A stretch of DNA of 64,000 nucleotides, from positions 232,343 through 296,342 of the forward strand of contig CAKOOM010000003.1 of NCBI GenBank assembly GCA_934098395.1, written 5' to 3'. The stretch comes from an uncultured Bacilli bacterium (GTDB taxonomy: Bacteria; Bacillota_I; Bacilli_A; RF39; UBA660). The position numbers and the translations under genes are program-made. This document shows positions 16,985-25,979 of this stretch, one piece after another (within the stretch, counting starts at the first letter, position 1; every line of letters starts with the position of its first letter). The notes below the pieces were generated by a model. The model saw only the letters and a program-made list of their open reading frames with translations. It did not search any database and had not been told where the DNA came from.

Positions 16985-17557
16985 ATGAAAGATAATAAAG
17001 ATAAAAATAAATTAATACTATCAATCGTAGCCGTTATCTTAGTAATTGTCTTAATCGCCGGTGGAACATTTGCTTGGTGGACATGGACTTCTGCCAATAA
17101 TACAGCAGTTAGCTTCACCGTAAGTGGTGGTAGTATGACTATTGATGGTGGTGGAAATATTACTGCTCAAAAAATGGTACCGACTGCTAGTTGTAATGGA
17201 AGTTATGCCATTGTTAAAACTGTTAAAGTAAATGCTGTAAATAGTACAAATACCTCAATGACAGCCAAAGTTAACCTTGATTTAACTGACTTGCCAGCAG
17301 CTCTAAAAACAGCTAATATGAAGTATTTCATTTCTGAAAGCTCAAGTGCTGCTTGTACTACACCAACTGGAACATTCGCATCAAGTGGTAACAGTTTACA
17401 AATTGCAACCTTTAATGTTGCTGCCGGAGCTACAGTTAATAAAACATATTACCTAAAGATTTGGCTAGCAAACAATTCTGCAGGTAACCCTGCATCAGAA
17501 CAAGGTCAATCATTTACAATAACCTATACTGGTACATTAGAACAAAATGCTAGTTAA
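16985..17557 (+). CDS. Exported TasA-like protein
   Basis: The 190-residue protein lies 18 bases after a similar gene, behind a GGAGG site. Its signal sequence ends GGTFAWWTW, again the SipW type. The mature part contains DGGGNI and SCNGSYAIVKTVKV, which are clearly similar to the N-terminal region of the two large proteins at 53.3-57.1 kb (DGGGNISSV, TCTGSYALKRTIKA). A YYLKIWLAN segment near the end matches the paralogues. It is probably a surface fibre or matrix component. Confidence 0.7.
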   Translation: MKDNKDKNKLILSIVAVILVIVLIAGGTFAWWTWTSANNTAVSFTVSGGSMTIDGGGNITAQKMVPTASCNGSYAIVKTVKVNAVNSTNTSMTAKVNLDLTDLPAALKTANMKYFISESSSAACTTPTGTFASSGNSLQIATFNVAAGATVNKTYYLKIWLANNSAGNPASEQGQSFTITYTGTLEQNAS

Positions 17558-17572
17558 TAAAGAATAAATTTA

Positions 17573-17600
17573 AAACTTCGAAAGAACTTCGAAGTTTTTA
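17573..17600. terminator. Terminator between convergent genes
   Basis: An inverted repeat of AAACTTCG and CGAAGTTTT lies between the TasA-like gene and the minus-strand gene, with A and T tracts on its sides. Confidence 0.7.
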
Positions 17601-17999
17601 TATGAAAAAATTCGGATAACTATCATTGCTAAAATTATCATTACTTTCTTTTTTTACTGTATTTGTAGTTATATTTTTATTTTCTTTTTTAATATTATTA
17701 GTTCTTCGACTATTATTATTGTTACCATTTCTTGATATGGTTTCACTACCAAAAGCTTTGGCAAGTCTTAGCATAGATTTAACATTACCAACCATTGGTT
17801 TAGCTTGTTTAATTAAAGGAATCGTTTGATTAACTACGTTTAAAGTCTTATTGGCACCACTTAATAATCCACTCCAATTAAATGACCTTAAACCACTGCC
17901 AATTCTTCCGAATAGTCCCATGCCACCAGGTGCCATTGCTTGTGCTCTCATCATCGGAGCAAATGCCATATTAGGCATCATCATTCTTCCAGGATTCAT
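17598..17999 (-). CDS. VrrA/YqfQ-like protein
   Basis: The 133-residue protein has a Met/Pro/Gly-rich start, a central GGMGLFGRIGSGLR region, a helix with VNQTIPLIKQAKPMVGN and a low-complexity Asn/Lys tail. This order resembles YqfQ/VrrA of Bacillus, a poorly understood protein linked to spores. The match is from memory and low-complexity sequence weakens it. It has an AAGGTAG site. Confidence 0.5.
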   Translation of the reverse strand: MNPGRMMMPNMAFAPMMRAQAMAPGGMGLFGRIGSGLRSFNWSGLLSGANKTLNVVNQTIPLIKQAKPMVGNVKSMLRLAKAFGSETISRNGNNNNSRRTNNIKKENKNITTNTVKKESNDNFSNDSYPNFFI

Positions 18000-18106
18000 T
18001 TTTCTACCTTCCTAACAATAATATATGTAAAATTTTTAAAAAAGTTTTAAAAAAATATATATTTGTGATACAATTATATTATAAATAGAGTAAAGGGATG
18101 TGGAAT

Positions 18107-19456
18107 ATGTTTCAAAATCAGCCAAATAATATTCAAAATAATCAAATAAACAACATGTCAAATAACCAACCTGTAGCAAAACCAACAGTACAAACAGAAT
18201 TTAATAACACAAATACATCTAACAATCAACCTGTAAAATTAAAAAGATTTAAATATAAAGTAAAAGAAGCTGATGGGAAAATAATAGAAAGCTTTTTTGA
18301 CGCTGAAAATAAAGTTGATGTTGAGTCATTCTTATTAAATAAAGGGTATCAAATTGTTGAAATAACTGAGGACAAGTTATCGGCTAGCCTTGGTTTAATT
18401 GGGGCATCAACTTCAAAAAAGATGTCATCAAAAGATCTAAATTTCTTTTTAACTCAATTATCTACTTATGTAAAATCAGGTATTCCATTACTAGATTCCA
18501 TGGAAATATTAAGTAGACAAAGTAAAAAGAAAAATATAGCTATGTTATATCGAAAAATAGTTTTTGATTTAAATAGGGGAGTAAGCTTTAGTGATTGCTT
18601 AGCTAAGCAAGGAAAGGTATTTCCTAAAATGTTAATTAATATGTTAAAAACATCTGAAATGACTGGAGATTTAACTGGTGTTTTAGATGATATGGCTGCA
18701 TATTATAAAAGACAAGATAGCAATCGTAAACAAATAATTAATGCAATGACATACCCATCAGTATTAATGGTTTTTGCCGTAGCAGTTCTAACCTTTGTAA
18801 TAACTTACGTTGTGCCATCATTTACTTCCATGTATGAATCAACTGGTTCAAGTCTTCCAGGTATAACCGTAGCAATTATTAATATCAGTAATTTCTTTAC
18901 AGGTAATTGGTATTATATCCTTGGAGGAATCATTGTCGTAGTTACTTTATTTACTCTAATATATAAATCATCTACCGGCTTTAAATATGCTACGCAATCA
19001 TTTTTAATGCATATCCCAGTAGTTAAAGATATCATCAAATACAATCAATTAGTAACCTTTACGAGTACTTTCTCAACCCTAATTAAACATGATGTATTTA
19101 TTACCGATAGTATGGATATCTTAAGCAAAATTACTGAAAATGAAGTATATAAAAAAATAATTAATAATGCCATTGAAAATTTAAGTAAAGGAAATGGCGT
19201 ATCCGTAGCGTTCAAAGGACACTGGGCCTTTCCAGAAACCGCCTATGAAATGCTTTTAACTGGAGAAAAAACTGGTAAATTAGGAGAAATGATGGAACAT
19301 GTTTCAACCTACTATCAAGAAGAACAAACAAATATAATTGCTAGATTGAAAAGCTTAATAGAACCAGTAATGATCGTTTTATTAGCAGTCATCGTTGGAA
19401 TAATCCTACTAGCCGTAGTAGTACCAATGTTTGATATATATAGCACAATAATATAA
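18107..19456 (+). CDS. Type II secretion / type IV pilus inner membrane protein (PilC/ComGB family)
   Basis: A platform protein for assembling pilin-like fibres. The ATG at 18107 is preferred to that at 18098 because of the spacing from AAAGGG. An Asn/Gln-rich start (about 1-45) precedes a small KYKVKEADGK domain and two T2SSF repeats (about 105-230 and 310-430), with three membrane segments (about 222, 270 and 425). No assembly ATPase or pilin gene is adjacent. A prepilin peptidase gene follows 9 bases later. Confidence 0.88.
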   Translation: MFQNQPNNIQNNQINNMSNNQPVAKPTVQTEFNNTNTSNNQPVKLKRFKYKVKEADGKIIESFFDAENKVDVESFLLNKGYQIVEITEDKLSASLGLIGASTSKKMSSKDLNFFLTQLSTYVKSGIPLLDSMEILSRQSKKKNIAMLYRKIVFDLNRGVSFSDCLAKQGKVFPKMLINMLKTSEMTGDLTGVLDDMAAYYKRQDSNRKQIINAMTYPSVLMVFAVAVLTFVITYVVPSFTSMYESTGSSLPGITVAIINISNFFTGNWYYILGGIIVVVTLFTLIYKSSTGFKYATQSFLMHIPVVKDIIKYNQLVTFTSTFSTLIKHDVFITDSMDILSKITENEVYKKIINNAIENLSKGNGVSVAFKGHWAFPETAYEMLLTGEKTGKLGEMMEHVSTYYQEEQTNIIARLKSLIEPVMIVLLAVIVGIILLAVVVPMFDIYSTII

Positions 19457-19465
19457 GGAGAACAT

Positions 19466-20230
19466 ATGGAATATTTATATCTAACAATATTTTTTATCTT
19501 TGGCAGTGTATTAGGTTCATTTTATCATGTAATAGCAACAAGGCTTACAAAAGGTGAATCTATTGTTAGTCCAAAATCACATTGCGAAAAATGTAATCAT
19601 CAATTATCTTGGTACGAGTTAATTCCTATCATATCATATCTATTACTCGGAGGAAAATGTCGTAGTTGTAAAACAAAACTTCCCCTTAGTTACTTATTAA
19701 TGGAATTATGTACTGGTATTTTATTTGCAGTATGTTACCATGTATTTGGTTTAACCTTAGAACTTATCGTAGCCTTAATATTCGTATCAAGTCTAATAAT
19801 TATAATTATTAGTGATATTGAATACATGATAATATTAGATGAAGTATTAATTATCGCTATCTTTGCAATAATTTTAATAGATATCGTTGATATTGGTTTA
19901 TATAAAACATCAATTTGTATACTATCAGGAATTGGTTCATTTGCCACCATGCTCTTAATAAAAAAATTAGGAGATTTAATGTTTAAACAAGAGTCTCTTG
20001 GTGGCGGTGATATAAAATTAATGTTTTTAGTAGGATTAGTACTCGGATATTCAATGGCCGTATGCAATATCTTCTTTGCTACATTCATTGCTTTTCCAAT
20101 TGCATTACTGCTCCTTATCTCAAAAAAAGACAATATCATTCCTTTTGGACCATTTCTTAGTATGTCAGCTATATTACTATATATTAGTGCAATAGATTTT
20201 AGTGATGTTATAAATTTTATAATTAAATAA
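19466..20230 (+). CDS. Prepilin peptidase (PilD/ComC type)
   Basis: Removes the leader peptide of type IV pilin-like proteins and methylates the new N-terminus. The 254-residue protein has about seven membrane segments. The four-cysteine zinc site (CEKC and CRSC, about residues 40-75) and both catalytic aspartates (in SDIEYMI and GGGDIKLM) are visible. It is in one operon with the PilC-like gene. Its pilin substrates are not in this window: none of the nearby exported proteins shows the class III G|FTLIE leader. Confidence 0.9.
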   Translation: MEYLYLTIFFIFGSVLGSFYHVIATRLTKGESIVSPKSHCEKCNHQLSWYELIPIISYLLLGGKCRSCKTKLPLSYLLMELCTGILFAVCYHVFGLTLELIVALIFVSSLIIIIISDIEYMIILDEVLIIAIFAIILIDIVDIGLYKTSICILSGIGSFATMLLIKKLGDLMFKQESLGGGDIKLMFLVGLVLGYSMAVCNIFFATFIAFPIALLLLISKKDNIIPFGPFLSMSAILLYISAIDFSDVINFIIK

Positions 20231-20248
20231 AAGAAAAGAGGGCATAAT

Positions 20249-20725
20249 ATGAGTAAAAGAAATATCTTAATATTTTTAGTATTATTATTAGTACTTGGTA
20301 CAATATCTTTATATAATACATTTGCTTATAATGAAGAAGATATAAATCTAGATAATTCAACTGCTAATTATAACTTGATATATTCCCTAAAAGATAAATC
20401 AAGTAAAAGAGTAGTTCTCTCAGCAAGAGAAGTTAAATATCTTGAGATAAATTTAGAAAATCCATACGACTCATCAGTTAGATATGGAATGTATTATTAT
20501 GTCTTAAATGATAACTCTAATAGAGATAAACTAAGTATAACACTTGATGCTGACTCAAAAGATCCCCTTGAAGATGTAATATCACCCAAAGAGTCAAAAA
20601 GTATCTTATTAAAATTAGAAAACAATTCCGACTATTCAATAGAAGTACAAGTAGGAGCTCTAGTAGGATTTGTTAATGGTAAAATAGAAGAGTTAGTTAA
20701 AGACGGAGAAGTCTTAATTAAATAA
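20249..20725 (+). CDS. Small exported protein with TasA-like signal
   Basis: The 158-residue protein has a hydrophobic start (about 5-27) ending NTFAYNEE, which loosely resembles the SipW-type FAY/FAW cleavage region. The rest is polar and predicted beta, with paired segments such as KYLEINLENPYDSS and SILLKLENN that suggest a bacterial Ig-like or camelysin-like fold. It follows the prepilin peptidase by 18 bases and precedes gap by 13, so it is probably in the same transcript. Function is unknown. Confidence 0.6.
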   Translation: MSKRNILIFLVLLLVLGTISLYNTFAYNEEDINLDNSTANYNLIYSLKDKSSKRVVLSAREVKYLEINLENPYDSSVRYGMYYYVLNDNSNRDKLSITLDADSKDPLEDVISPKESKSILLKLENNSDYSIEVQVGALVGFVNGKIEELVKDGEVLIK

Positions 20726-20738
20726 AGGAGGAATAATT

Positions 20739-21731
20739 TTGAAAAGAATTGCCATAAATGGTTTTGGAAGAATAGGGAGGTTAGTATTCAGAATAATTGA
20801 AGAATCAGATGACTTAGAAGTCGTAGCTATTAACGATTTATCAACTCCAGAGGAGTTAGCATATCTGTTAAAATATGATACTAATCATCGTCAATATAAA
20901 AAAGAAATAACATATAAAGAAGATTCAATCATCGTCGATAATAAAGAAATAAAAATATATAAAGAAATGGATCCAATAAACTTACCATGGAAAGAATTAT
21001 CTATTGATATAGTTCTTGAATGTACCGGTAAATTTACTAGTCTAGATAAAGCGATGACTCACATTGTATCCGGTGCTAAAAAAGTATTAATATCAGCTCC
21101 TGGTAAAGGAGAAATGAAAACAATCGTATATAATGTTAATGATGATATCTTATCAGACAACGATTTAGTCGTATCTGCTGCTTCATGTACAACTAATTGC
21201 TTAGCACCAGTATTAAAAGTATTAGATGATAATTTTAAAGTAGTAAAAGGTAACATGACTACCATTCATGCTTATACTAACGATCAAGTAACTCTTGACG
21301 TTCCTCATAAAAAAGGAATTATTGAAAGAAGAGGTCGAGCTTGTGCTATGAATATGGTACCAACATCTACCGGTGCTGCTAAAGCAATTGGAAAAGTATT
21401 ACCAAATTTAGACGGTCGTATTCTTGGATCTGCCATTAGAGTACCCGTATCAGATGGTTCACTTATAGATTTAGTCGTAGAAGTAGATAAACATGTCACT
21501 AAAGAAGAAGTTAACCGAGTATTTAAAGAAAATACTAATGAAACACTACATTATACGGAAGATCCAATTGTCTCATCAGATATAATTTCTTCAACTTGTG
21601 GAGCTACCATCGATTCTGCCTTAACAAACATAATTGAAGTAGATAATAAACAATTGCTTCACGTTGTAGCTTGGTATGATAACGAAATGGGCTATTCATA
21701 TCAAATGGTAAGAACTTTAGAAAAGATGTAA
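20739..21731 (+). CDS. gap: Glyceraldehyde-3-phosphate dehydrogenase
   Basis: Oxidises glyceraldehyde 3-phosphate in glycolysis. It starts with TTG at 20739 behind a GGAGGAAT site. The 330-residue protein has the Rossmann motif GFGRIGR, a following IND segment that fits NAD preference, the catalytic Cys150 in SCTTNC, and the closing WYDNEMGYSYQMV. Nothing is missing. Its position after fibre-assembly-like genes rather than with pgk and tpi is unusual. Confidence 0.95.
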   Translation: MKRIAINGFGRIGRLVFRIIEESDDLEVVAINDLSTPEELAYLLKYDTNHRQYKKEITYKEDSIIVDNKEIKIYKEMDPINLPWKELSIDIVLECTGKFTSLDKAMTHIVSGAKKVLISAPGKGEMKTIVYNVNDDILSDNDLVVSAASCTTNCLAPVLKVLDDNFKVVKGNMTTIHAYTNDQVTLDVPHKKGIIERRGRACAMNMVPTSTGAAKAIGKVLPNLDGRILGSAIRVPVSDGSLIDLVVEVDKHVTKEEVNRVFKENTNETLHYTEDPIVSSDIISSTCGATIDSALTNIIEVDNKQLLHVVAWYDNEMGYSYQMVRTLEKM

Positions 21732-21733
21732 TC

Positions 21734-21761
21734 AAAGTAAAGAAAATCTTTACTTTTTTTC
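21734..21761 (+). terminator. Strong Rho-independent terminator after gap
   Basis: A 10-bp perfect stem (21734-21743 with 21747-21756), a 3-base loop and a T run. Confidence 0.9.
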
Positions 21762-21840
21762 TTGTATGAATTATTGATATTATTTAAAAATTATGATATT
21801 ATTAATATAGGTAAAAATAGTTTAGAATGAGGGTGAAATT

Positions 21841-22413
21841 ATGGAATTTAAAAAAATGATAATAATTCTTACAATAACCATAACCATAATTTTTGGCATA
21901 ACCCTTGGAATAAGCTATGGTTGGTATGCATATCAAAATGCTGAGAGCAATGTAATTGGCTCTACAATTAGCGAAAAACCAACTGTGATATTCGCACAAA
22001 CCGAATATATTGAGTCAACAACAACTACCCCAATATACGATGAAGATAGATATAACTATGCTAATAAAAATAGTTTTACTATTACCGTAGGTCCTAACTT
22101 AGAAAATTATGAAGTAGCTATTGAAGTATCTCTTACAGATATTAATATCTCAGAAGAATTAAAAATAGCTAATTATAAATATGAATTACTCGAAGATAAA
22201 AAACTTATCGCTAATGGTAATTTCGCCAGTATCGGTTCAGCTAATTCTCTAAAAATATTACCAATGTCATTACTAACCCCAAAAACATATCCAAAAACCT
22301 ATACATATGAATTATATATTTGGTTAAGTGATGACAATACCAATCAAAATAATTTAATGAATAAAGGCTTTAGTGCCAAAGTAAATATAAATAGTGCTGT
22401 AAAAAGCAAATAA
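21841..22413 (+). CDS. Exported TasA-like protein
   Basis: The 190-residue protein has a long hydrophobic start (about 5-27) ending GISYGWYAY, a variant of the SipW-type signal. The mature part is beta-rich with a YELYIWLSDDNTNQNN segment that matches the same position in the other small exported proteins here. It has a GAGGGTG site and is paired with the next gene, which has a similar layout. The function is inferred only from similarity to TasA/camelysin. Confidence 0.65.
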   Translation: MEFKKMIIILTITITIIFGITLGISYGWYAYQNAESNVIGSTISEKPTVIFAQTEYIESTTTTPIYDEDRYNYANKNSFTITVGPNLENYEVAIEVSLTDINISEELKIANYKYELLEDKKLIANGNFASIGSANSLKILPMSLLTPKTYPKTYTYELYIWLSDDNTNQNNLMNKGFSAKVNINSAVKSK

Positions 22414-22437
22414 CTAATATAGAAAGAGGGATTAAGC

Positions 22438-22995
22438 ATGAATAAAAAATCCGCCATTATGTTAATTATAGGTATTATTGTTACAGTACCAATAATCGTT
22501 GGTTCAACTTATGCTTATTACTTATCAACGACTAAATCTAATAATTCTGCTCTAAATACCAATGCCTCAAATTTCGAAGTAATATATACTGGTGGAGAAG
22601 AAATAACTGGTCCCATGAATCTAAGCAAAAGTAGAGAACAAGGACTCAATACATCAGTAAAAATAAAGATGGCCGAAGGCAGTGCATTAGCCAAAGCCAA
22701 TATTTATATAAACGTTGAAAAAATCACTTCAAATATTTCTACAGATGGCTTCATTTGGGAAGTCGTAGGAATTAAAAATGGTGTAGAAGTATATAACAAT
22801 AAAGGAACATTTAAAGGTGTAACTAGTAGCTCGACCGTAACTATCGTCAAAGATTATCCGTTATCATATGAAGATACCACCTTTACCGTATATTTCTGGA
22901 TAAACGGAGATATGGTAGATAATTCTGTTCTAAATTCAGAATTCGTAGGAACTATCGGAGCATCTTCAGAAAAATATACCGGTTCATTACAATAA
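22438..22995 (+). CDS. Exported TasA-like protein
   Basis: The 185-residue protein has a signal sequence (about 5-27) ending GSTYAYY, again of the SipW type. Its mature part is beta-rich with the family segment TVYFWINGDMV near residues 155-165. It lies 24 bases after a related gene, behind AGAGGGA, and probably shares its transcript. It may be a matrix or fibre subunit. Confidence 0.65.
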   Translation: MNKKSAIMLIIGIIVTVPIIVGSTYAYYLSTTKSNNSALNTNASNFEVIYTGGEEITGPMNLSKSREQGLNTSVKIKMAEGSALAKANIYINVEKITSNISTDGFIWEVVGIKNGVEVYNNKGTFKGVTSSSTVTIVKDYPLSYEDTTFTVYFWINGDMVDNSVLNSEFVGTIGASSEKYTGSLQ

Positions 22996-23051
22996 CTCAT
23001 TCTTTGAGTTATTTTTTTCTTCCTAAAAAATATAATTTAATAGGTGATAAA

Positions 23052-24020
23052 GTGAAGATAATAATAGATCCATATCGCGGAGGAAAAGATACTGGTAAAC
23101 TTATATCTAATCAATATGAAAAAAATATTCTTCTAGATATCTCTAACTACATGAGTAAACAGTTTAAAAATAAAGGAATAGATACCGAACTAGTTAGAAA
23201 TAATGATGTATCACTAACAGACGATGAACGTAACAGTATTATAAACGAAATAAAGAATTCTAATGATATAATAATTCAAAATAGAATTTCAGAAAATACT
23301 GCCTTTGATATAATATATCCCTTAAGAAACACTGATAAATTAGCTAGCCTTATCAGTAATAATCTTGAAGCCAACGATATAAATGTAGAAAAATATTTTC
23401 AAAGAAGACTACCTACAAATACTATGCTAGACTATTATAGTGTAATTAGAAATACCTCTCCAAGTGAAGCTCTAATAATTGAGTATAATAATCCCACTAA
23501 TTATGAAAAAACTGTAGATATTATTGTTGACAGTATTGTCTCCTATATTAATGCTGACAATATCTATATTGTAAAAAAAGGTGATACATTATACCAAATA
23601 GCCAAAAAGTACAACACTACTGTTGCAGAAATAAAAAAAGTTAATAACTTAACCTCCAATAATTTAAGTATAAATCAAGAATTAATCATCCCAAGCAAAG
23701 TTATCGAAGAAACTCCCAAATCAACCAATGTTTATATTGTAAAAAAAGGTGATTCTTTGTATCAAATAGCTAAAAAATATAATACTACCGTAGCCGAGCT
23801 AAAGAAATTAAATAACTTAACCTCCAATCTCTTAAGTATAAATCAAGAATTAATTGTTCCTGGAGCTAAAGAAGAATATACTGTCTATATCGTAAAAAAA
23901 GGTGATTCCCTATATCAAATAGCTAAAAAATATAATACTACCGTAGAGGAAATAAAAAAATTAAACAATCTAAAATCTAATATCTTAAGTATAAATCAAG
24001 AATTATATATCCCAAGATGA
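23052..24020 (+). CDS. LysM protein with degenerate amidase domain
   Basis: The 322-residue protein starts with GTG at 23052 behind TAGGTG. Residues 1-165 resemble an Amidase_3 (MurNAc-L-Ala amidase) domain, but the first zinc His of the DPGHGG motif is Arg9 (DPYRGG) and the second is also lost (Arg78, where SNH or SIH is usual). The metal-binding Glu23 and catalytic Glu144 positions remain. Three near-identical LysM domains follow (about 171-214, 227-270, 278-321). It probably binds peptidoglycan without cutting it. No signal peptide is seen, so in a spore former it may act inside the mother cell. Confidence 0.8.
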   Translation: MKIIIDPYRGGKDTGKLISNQYEKNILLDISNYMSKQFKNKGIDTELVRNNDVSLTDDERNSIINEIKNSNDIIIQNRISENTAFDIIYPLRNTDKLASLISNNLEANDINVEKYFQRRLPTNTMLDYYSVIRNTSPSEALIIEYNNPTNYEKTVDIIVDSIVSYINADNIYIVKKGDTLYQIAKKYNTTVAEIKKVNNLTSNNLSINQELIIPSKVIEETPKSTNVYIVKKGDSLYQIAKKYNTTVAELKKLNNLTSNLLSINQELIVPGAKEEYTVYIVKKGDSLYQIAKKYNTTVEEIKKLNNLKSNILSINQELYIPR

Positions 24021-24072
24021 ATATTTTAAAAAAAAACTAATATAATATATTGTCATTATATATGATAGGAAA

Positions 24073-24096
24073 GACACAAGTGTTTGTGTTTTTTTC
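24073..24096 (+). terminator. Rho-independent terminator
   Basis: A 6-bp stem (24074-24079 with 24084-24089), a 4-base loop and a T run, after the LysM gene. Confidence 0.65.
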
Positions 24097-24129
24097 TATT
24101 TAATGTTATAATTAAATAGAGGTAACAAT

Positions 24130-24771
24130 ATGAAAAAACTATTAAAAATAACCATTTTAGTTATTATTTTATTATTAATAATTAACTATTATGTCATAAT
24201 AAGTACCAAGAAAGACATATATACTATAGATAATATAAATATAACCGATGCCGATTGTATTCTTATTCTCGGAGCAAGTATCAGAAACAATCAACCAAGT
24301 CCTATGTTAAAAGATCGATTGACTGAAGGTATAAATTTATATAATTCTGGAGTATCAAAAAAGATCTTAGTTAGTGGTGATCATATGGCTGATGATTACG
24401 ATGAAGTAAATGTTATGAAAAACTATCTAATTGAAAATGGTATTCCTTCAGAAGATATCTTTATGGACCATAACGGTATATCTTCTTATGACAGTATTTA
24501 TCGTGCCAAAAAAATATATAATGTTAATAAAATAGTAATTGTAACCCAAAAATATCATTTATATAGATCATTATATATCGCTAAAAAACTTGATATAGAT
24601 GCCTATGGAATATCATCGGTTGATAATGAATATAGTGGTCAAACAAAAAGAGATATGAGAGAATTTCTAGCTCGTATAAAAGACTTCTTTAAATGTATTA
24701 TTAAACCTGAATCAAAATACCTCGGTGAAGTTTATAACATTAATGGTAATGGAGATAAAACAAATAAATAG
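24130..24771 (+). CDS. DUF218 (SanA/YdcF-type) membrane-anchored protein
   Basis: The 213-residue protein has one N-terminal membrane segment (about 5-25) and a DUF218 domain with ADCILILGASIRNNQPSPML and the later VTQKYHLYRS segment, which holds the conserved His/Arg. Members are associated with envelope barrier functions, but the reaction is unknown. It starts at an ATG behind GAGGTAAC. A terminator overlaps its stop codon. Confidence 0.85.
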   Translation: MKKLLKITILVIILLLIINYYVIISTKKDIYTIDNINITDADCILILGASIRNNQPSPMLKDRLTEGINLYNSGVSKKILVSGDHMADDYDEVNVMKNYLIENGIPSEDIFMDHNGISSYDSIYRAKKIYNVNKIVIVTQKYHLYRSLYIAKKLDIDAYGISSVDNEYSGQTKRDMREFLARIKDFFKCIIKPESKYLGEVYNINGNGDKTNK

Positions 24772-24790
24772 TTTGTTTTATCTTTTTTTT
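24753..24790 (+). terminator. Strong Rho-independent terminator
   Basis: A perfect 12-bp stem (24753-24764 with 24772-24783) and a run of eight T. The stem includes the end of the DUF218 reading frame. Confidence 0.9.
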
Positions 24791-24855
24791 AAAATAATTA
24801 ACCATTTGTTAAAAAATATGTTATAATATTATGCAGTTTGAAAGGGAGTACTAAG

Positions 24856-25881
24856 ATGAAAACAGATGATTTTGATTATGAGTTACCAGAAAGGTTAATT
24901 GCTCAAACCCCACTTGAAAAAAGAGATGATTCTAAATTAATGATTTTAGATCGTAAAACTGGAGAAATTATTCATGAAACATTTCACAATATTATTAATT
25001 ATTTAGATAAAGATGATGTTCTTGTATTAAATGATACGAAAGTAATACCCGCTAGAATTATCGGAGAAAAAGAAGATACTAAGGCTGTAATAGAATTATT
25101 ATTGCTAAGAAACATCGAAAACAATGATTGGCTTTGTTTAGCTAAGCCTGCTAAAAGAATAAAAACCGGAACTATTATTTCTTTTGGTCATGGAAAACTA
25201 AAAGCTAAATGCCTTGAAGTATTAGATGAAGGAATAAGAAAGATTGAGTTTATCTATGATGGCATATTTTATGAAATATTAGATGAACTAGGAAGTATGC
25301 CATTACCACCATATATTAAAGAAAAACTTGAAGATAAGGATCGATATCAAACAGTATATGCCAAAAATAATGGCTCTGCCGCAGCCCCAACCGCTGGGCT
25401 TCATTTCACTAAAGAATTGTTAAAAGCTATCGAAGAAAAAGGTATAAATATTTGTTATATTACCTTGCATGTTGGCCTAGGAACCTTTAGACCAGTTAAT
25501 GTCGAAGATGTTACCAAACATAAAATGCATAGCGAATTTTATCATATGTCAAAAGAAGTAGCAGACATCTTAAACAACGCTAAGAAAAACAATAAAAGAA
25601 TCATAGCAGTTGGAACAACTTCTACCAGAACCTTAGAGACAATCATGTCTAAATATAATTGTTTTAAAGAAACATCTGGTTGGACAGATATCTTTATTTA
25701 TCCAGGATATACCTTTAAAGCCATCGATGCTCAAATAACTAATTTTCATTTACCAAAGTCAACTTTAATAATGTTAATATCAGCTTTTGCTAGCAAGGAA
25801 TTAATAATGAAAGCCTATAGCGTTGCTGTTAAACATGAGTATAGATTTTTCTCATTTGGGGATTCTATGTTTATAAAATAA
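24856..25881 (+). CDS. queA: tRNA preQ1(34) S-adenosylmethionine ribosyltransferase-isomerase
   Basis: Transfers ribose from SAM to preQ1 at position 34 of GUN-anticodon tRNAs in queuosine synthesis. The ATG at 24856 has an AAGGGAG site. The 341-residue protein has typical motifs: [12 protein letters not shown], the [10 protein letters not shown] segment, [13 protein letters not shown] and the C-terminal [20 protein letters not shown] region. The tgt gene usually next to it is not here. The tRNA-Tyr(GTA) at 29.8 kb would be a substrate. Confidence 0.95.
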   Translation: MKTDDFDYELPERLIAQTPLEKRDDSKLMILDRKTGEIIHETFHNIINYLDKDDVLVLNDTKVIPARIIGEKEDTKAVIELLLLRNIENNDWLCLAKPAKRIKTGTIISFGHGKLKAKCLEVLDEGIRKIEFIYDGIFYEILDELGSMPLPPYIKEKLEDKDRYQTVYAKNNGSAAAPTAGLHFTKELLKAIEEKGINICYITLHVGLGTFRPVNVEDVTKHKMHSEFYHMSKEVADILNNAKKNNKRIIAVGTTSTRTLETIMSKYNCFKETSGWTDIFIYPGYTFKAIDAQITNFHLPKSTLIMLISAFASKELIMKAYSVAVKHEYRFFSFGDSMFIK

Positions 25882-25979
25882 CTAAAAAAGTGTAAAATTT
25901 GTGTCAAATTAACAAAAAGTTAATAAAAATAAAAGTAATCTACATGTTTTTTTTGAATATCACTATTGGAGGGGAAAAT

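Noticed and set aside
23560..24015. Three similar blocks that look like DNA repeats
   Set aside because: They are coding LysM domains within one gene, not a repeat array. No CRISPR-like array was found anywhere in the window.
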